Positions 59,061 to 64,000 of a stretch of 64,000 nt of DNA are shown piece by piece. How positions within the stretch are numbered: position 1 is the stretch's first letter; every line of letters starts with the position of its first letter. The DNA is from Variovorax paradoxus. Lineage in GTDB: Bacteria; Pseudomonadota; Gammaproteobacteria; Burkholderiales; Burkholderiaceae_C. The translations under genes and the position numbers were made by a program. The notes beneath the pieces were generated by a model. It ran no database searches. It worked only from the letters and a program-made list of their open reading frames with translations, and was not told the DNA's origin. The stretch lies in contig NZ_JAUSXG010000001.1 in the NCBI RefSeq assembly GCF_030815855.1, positions 1 to 64,000 of the forward strand, in the 5' to 3' direction.

Positions 59061-60089
59061 CTACAGCCCTTGCTGCCGAAAGTCGCGCGGCGCATGCCCC
59101 GTCCACTGCAGGAACGCGCGCGAAAAGCTCTTCTCATTGCGAAAGCCCACCGCCAGCGCCACTTGCTTGATGGGACGCGAGGTCCGTCGCAGCTGCTCCA
59201 CCGCCATCTCATGGCGCACTTCGTTCTTCAGCACCTGCAGCGATGTGCCTTCTTCGTGCAGCTGCCGGTGCAGCGTGCGGCCCGACACGTTGAGCAGCGT
59301 GGACAGCGCCTCCGCCGTGGTGGCCTCGGCGGCGCGCGAACGCAGCAGCTCGCGCACCCGCTGCCCCAGCAGGCGGTCGCGGCGGTACTGCAGGATGGTG
59401 AGCGGCAGCGCGCGCTTGAGCATGGCGCGCAGCGCCCGCTCGTCACGCTGCAGGGGCAGGGCGAGGTAGCGCTCGTCGAAGCTGATGCTGGCTTCGGGCG
59501 CATCGAAGCACACCTCGGGCGTGAACATCGGCGCGTAGGCATCACGGTGCGGCGGCGCCGCGAACGGAAAGGTCGCGTTGCGCAGGGAAATGCGCGAGTC
59601 GATGGCCCAGCACATGTAGCCGTGCATGAAGCGCAGGCTGGTCACCAGGCAGAACTCGCGGAAGGCCTTGTCGAGCGGACGGTTCTCCGCGATGCGCAGC
59701 GTGGCCACGCCGCCCGCCACCTCGAGAGCAAGGCCAATGTCTTCGGTCAGCAATCGGTGGTGGCGGCACCAGCGCTTGATGGCCACGCCCAGGTCGGGCG
59801 AGGTCAGCGAAGCGCGGCACAGCATGCCGTAGCTGCCCCAGGGCAGCCGCCGCGAGAACCAGCCGAGCGCCTCGTCGTCGAGCTCCTGCATCGCATGGCC
59901 GGAGAGCGCTTCGAACTGCGCGGCCGTCACCCGCGCATCCGGCCGGGCCAGCTCGCGCGGCGTGATCTGTGCCGCCTGCAGGGCCTCCGAGGGATCGGCG
60001 CCGTAGCGCTCGTAGCCCTTGACGATGGCTCTCACGAAGGCCATCGGCGTGACGGCGCGGGCCGGCCGGAGGAAGGAGGGAGACGACAT
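59061..60089 (-). CDS. AraC-family transcriptional regulator (Arabinose_bd type)
   Basis: A 342-residue regulator. The C-terminal 100 residues hold two helix-turn-helix units (TAEALSTLLNVSGRTLHRQL and IKQVALAVGFRNEKSFSRAF), with the typical GFRNEKSFSRAFLQWTGHAPRDFRQ end. The N-terminal domain resembles the OruR/ArgR-like class rather than a cupin. The start at 60089 sits 19 bases from the first of two direct repeats, divergent from the leucine-degradation operon. It probably responds to a metabolite of that pathway. Confidence 0.9.
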   Translation of the reverse strand: MSSPSFLRPARAVTPMAFVRAIVKGYERYGADPSEALQAAQITPRELARPDARVTAAQFEALSGHAMQELDDEALGWFSRRLPWGSYGMLCRASLTSPDLGVAIKRWCRHHRLLTEDIGLALEVAGGVATLRIAENRPLDKAFREFCLVTSLRFMHGYMCWAIDSRISLRNATFPFAAPPHRDAYAPMFTPEVCFDAPEASISFDERYLALPLQRDERALRAMLKRALPLTILQYRRDRLLGQRVRELLRSRAAEATTAEALSTLLNVSGRTLHRQLHEEGTSLQVLKNEVRHEMAVEQLRRTSRPIKQVALAVGFRNEKSFSRAFLQWTGHAPRDFRQQGL

Positions 60090-60107
60090 GGGCGAGTGAA
60101 TCTGGCG

Positions 60108-60144
60108 TGGCGCAATTTGCAACCATTGTGGCGCCAAATGCGGC
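60108..60144. promoter_or_regulatory. Two exact 21-bp-spaced half-sites, probable AraC operator
   Basis: The pattern TGGCGCnAnnTGCnnC occurs at 60108-60123 and again at 60129-60144. The starts are 21 bases apart, two helical turns, in the same orientation. This is the arrangement used by AraC-type dimers. It lies between the AraC gene (start 60089) and the isovaleryl-CoA dehydrogenase start at 60230. Confidence 0.7.
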
Positions 60145-60229
60145 ACGGTGAGGCGTAAGCTGCGTTTCTTCCAAGCGCCCATTCGCGTGGGACCGCCTGC
60201 GCGCAGACCCCTCAGAGGAGACAACACAC

Positions 60230-61402
60230 ATGCACGATCCCGGCCTGAACTTCGACCTGGGCGACACCATCGACTCGCTGCGCAGCGCGATCCAGGACTT
60301 CGCAGCGCATGAGATCGCCCCCCGCGCCGCGGACATCGACCGCGACAACCTGTTCCCGCACGACCTGTGGCAGAAGCTGGGCGAACTCGGCCTGCACGGC
60401 ATGACGGTGAAGGAAGAGTTCGGCGGCACCGAGCTGGGCTACCTGGCGCACATCGTGGCCATGGAAGAAGTCTCGCGTGCCTCGGCCTCGGTGGGCCTGT
60501 CGTACGGCGCGCACTCCAACCTGTGCGTGAACCAGATCCACCGCAACGGCAGCGATGCGCAAAAGAAGAAATACCTGCCCAAGCTGGTGAGCGGCGAGCA
60601 TGTGGGCGCGCTGGCCATGAGCGAGCCCAACGCCGGCTCCGACGTGGTGAGCATGAAGCTCAAGGCCGAGAAGAAGAACGGCTACTACGTGCTCAACGGC
60701 GGCAAGATGTGGATCACCAACGGCGGCGACGCCGACACGCTGGTCATCTACGCCAAGACCGAACCCGAGATGGGCGCGCGCGGCATGACGGCCTTCATCG
60801 TCGAGAAGAACTTCAAGGGCTTTTCGGCCGGCACCAAGCTCGACAAGCTCGGCATGCGCGGCTCCAACACCTACCCGCTGTTCTTCGACAACTGCGAAGT
60901 GCCGGAAGAGAACGTGCTCGGCGGCGAGGGCCTGGGCGCCAAGGTGCTGATGAGCGGGCTCGACTACGAGCGCGCGGTGCTCTCGGGCGGCCCGCTCGGC
61001 ATCATGGCCGCGTGCATGGACGCGGTGCTGCCCTTCGTGCACGAGCGCAAGCAGTTCGGCCAGAGCATCGGCGAGTTCCAGCTGATGCAGGGCAAGCTGG
61101 CGGACATGTATTCGACCTGGCAGGCCACGCGCGCCTACGTGTATGCCGTGGGCAAGGCGTGCGACCGCAACGACCATGCGCGCACCTTCCGCAAGGATGC
61201 GGCGGGCGCGATTTTGTATTCGGCCGAGAAGGCGACGTGGATGGCCGGCGAGGCGATCCAGGCGCTGGGCGGCGTGGGGTACACGAAGGACTTTCCGGTG
61301 GAGCGGCTGTGGCGCGATGCGAAGCTGTATGAGATCGGTGCGGGCACGAGCGAGATCCGAAGGATGCTGATCGGTCGCGAGCTGTTCGCGGAAACCGCCT
61401 AA
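60230..61402 (+). CDS. liuA: Isovaleryl-CoA dehydrogenase
   Basis: A 390-residue flavoenzyme of leucine breakdown, converting isovaleryl-CoA to 3-methylcrotonyl-CoA. The catalytic base E247 lies in [13 protein letters not shown], the position special to isovaleryl-CoA dehydrogenase, and the usual MCAD base site reads [15 protein letters not shown] lies ten bases upstream of the ATG. It is the first gene of a plus-strand operon with an acyl-CoA ligase and a carboxylase beta subunit, and the AraC-type direct repeats lie upstream. Confidence 0.96.
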   Translation: MHDPGLNFDLGDTIDSLRSAIQDFAAHEIAPRAADIDRDNLFPHDLWQKLGELGLHGMTVKEEFGGTELGYLAHIVAMEEVSRASASVGLSYGAHSNLCVNQIHRNGSDAQKKKYLPKLVSGEHVGALAMSEPNAGSDVVSMKLKAEKKNGYYVLNGGKMWITNGGDADTLVIYAKTEPEMGARGMTAFIVEKNFKGFSAGTKLDKLGMRGSNTYPLFFDNCEVPEENVLGGEGLGAKVLMSGLDYERAVLSGGPLGIMAACMDAVLPFVHERKQFGQSIGEFQLMQGKLADMYSTWQATRAYVYAVGKACDRNDHARTFRKDAAGAILYSAEKATWMAGEAIQALGGVGYTKDFPVERLWRDAKLYEIGAGTSEIRRMLIGRELFAETA

Positions 61403-61412
61403 GGGTGTTTTT

Positions 61413-61524
61413 CTCCCTCCCCTTCCGGGGGAGGGCAGGGGAGGGGGCGAGCGGCGCTCGATGAAGCATTGCGCCAAACAGAGGCCGCTTGCCCCCATCC
61501 CAACCTTCCCCCGGGAGGGGAAGG
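61413..61524. repeat. Two GC-rich hairpins inside the leucine operon
   Basis: The 145-base gap between liuA and the ligase gene holds two stems: CCCTCCCC (61415-61422) with GGGGGAGGG (61427-61435), and CCTTCCCC (61504-61511) with GGGGAAGG (61517-61524). They are nearly inverted copies of each other and frame a 68-base spacer with no coding signal. No T tract follows, so they may be a REP-type insertion or mRNA processing or attenuation site. Confidence 0.5.
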
Positions 61525-61547
61525 AGCCAGACAAGGAGACAAGGAAC

Positions 61548-63226
<1,679 letters not shown>

Positions 63227-63230
<4 letters not shown>

Positions 63231-64000
63231 GCAAGATCGAAACCAAACTCAACGCACGGTCGGCCGACTTCCAGGCCAATGCAGCCGCGATGCGCGCGCT
63301 GGTCGACGACCTGCACCGGCAGTTCGCGAAAGTGGAGCAGGGCGGCGGCGAGTCCGCGCGCGCCAAGCACACGGCACGCGGCAAGCTGCTGCCGCGCGAC
63401 CGCGTGGCCGAGCTGCTCGACCCCGGCACGCCGTTCCTCGAAATCGCGCCCTTGGCCGCGCATGCGATGTATCTCGACGCCAAAGGCGCCGAATCGGCAC
63501 CCGGCGCCGGCCTCATCGCGGGCATCGGCCGCGTGAACGGTGTCGACTGCATGATCGTCTGCAACGACGCGACGGTGAAGGGCGGCACCTACTACCCGAT
63601 GACGGTCAAGAAGCACCTGCGCGCGCAGGAGATCGCCGAGCAGAACCGCCTGCCCTGCATCTACCTTGTCGATTCGGGCGGTGCGAACCTGCCGAACCAG
63701 GACGAGGTGTTCCCGGACCGCGACCACTTCGGCCGCATCTTCTACAACCAGGCCAACATGAGCGCCCAGGGCATTCCGCAGATCGCGGTGGTCATGGGTT
63801 CATGCACGGCGGGCGGCGCCTACGTGCCGGCGATGAGCGACGAGTCGATCATCGTGAAGAACCAGGGCACGATTTTCCTGGGCGGCCCGCCGCTCGTGAA
63901 GGCTGCGACCGGCGAGGTCGTCACGGCGGAAGACCTGGGCGGCGGCGACGTGCACACGCGGCTCTCGGGCGTGGTCGATCATCTGGCGCAAAACGACCTG
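63227..64000 (+). CDS. liuB: Methylcrotonyl-CoA carboxylase beta subunit (partial)
   Basis: The first 258 residues of a carboxyltransferase subunit, cut by the window end; the family is about 535 residues. The [26 protein letters not shown] and [27 protein letters not shown] segments mark the methylcrotonyl-CoA type, which converts 3-methylcrotonyl-CoA to 3-methylglutaconyl-CoA with a biotin-carrying alpha subunit. It overlaps the ligase gene by four bases. The alpha subunit and the hydratase/lyase genes would be expected downstream. Confidence 0.94.

Overview
The window is a 64 kb piece of a high-GC beta-proteobacterial chromosome. It is most likely from the Comamonadaceae and looks like Variovorax. 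This is inferred from protein character, the glyQ-glyS-gmhB-plsC order, tightly packed ATGA-coupled operons, many ABC importers for small organic solutes, and GC-rich REP-like intergenic repeats. No database was consulted. I see no tRNA, rRNA, CRISPR, prophage or insertion sequence.

Layout. 1-5.8 kb: a metallo-hydrolase and acyl-CoA ligase pair, then a phenylalanine/tyrosine operon (hpd, a PheC-like secreted protein, phhA) divergent from an Lrp-type regulator. 6.4-9.8 kb: a GNAT protein on a probably leaderless mRNA, then corC-lnt. 9.8-16.6 kb: a seven-gene minus-strand operon with a flavodoxin-fold reductase, a cytosine-deaminase-like amidohydrolase, a creatininase-family hydrolase, a NitT/TauT-type importer and an FAD-linked oxidase. 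It looks like uptake and degradation of an unidentified cyclic amide or pyrimidine-like compound. 16.8-24 kb: a TPR/O-GlcNAc-transferase-like protein, MFS/LysR, a RutR-like TetR, a secreted asparaginase and a PAP2 phosphatase. 24-32.5 kb: phosphoesterase and lipid kinase, glyQS, a two-gene nucleotidyltransferase module, gmhB-plsC, and a YgjP-like peptidase.

32.5-41.5 kb: a sugar or sugar-acid utilisation locus with a divergent four-gene ABC importer, a GntR/FCD regulator, a DenD-like dehydrogenase, a pentonate-type IlvD/Edd dehydratase, and a convergent SDR. 41.5-45.3 kb: a pseudouridine synthase, a leucine-rich-repeat/protein-kinase fusion, a metallo-hydrolase and a LiuR-like MerR regulator with a perfect 20-bp palindrome between the last two. 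45.4-54.9 kb: carbonic anhydrase, aceK, thiolase, M20 peptidase, acyl-CoA dehydrogenase, phosphoesterase, amidase and a LuxR regulator. 55-58.7 kb: a YchJ protein, a TPP riboswitch with thiC, a HAD phosphatase and a thioredoxin-like protein. 59-64 kb: an AraC regulator divergent from a leucine/isovalerate operon (isovaleryl-CoA dehydrogenase, acyl-CoA ligase, methylcrotonyl-CoA carboxylase beta subunit) cut by the window end.

The strongest items for follow-up are the PheC-like gene in the phenylalanine operon, the unassigned cyclic-amide operon, the nucleotidyltransferase pair, the LRR-kinase, the thiC riboswitch with a visible three-way pairing switch, and the exact 21-bp-spaced direct repeats beside the AraC gene.
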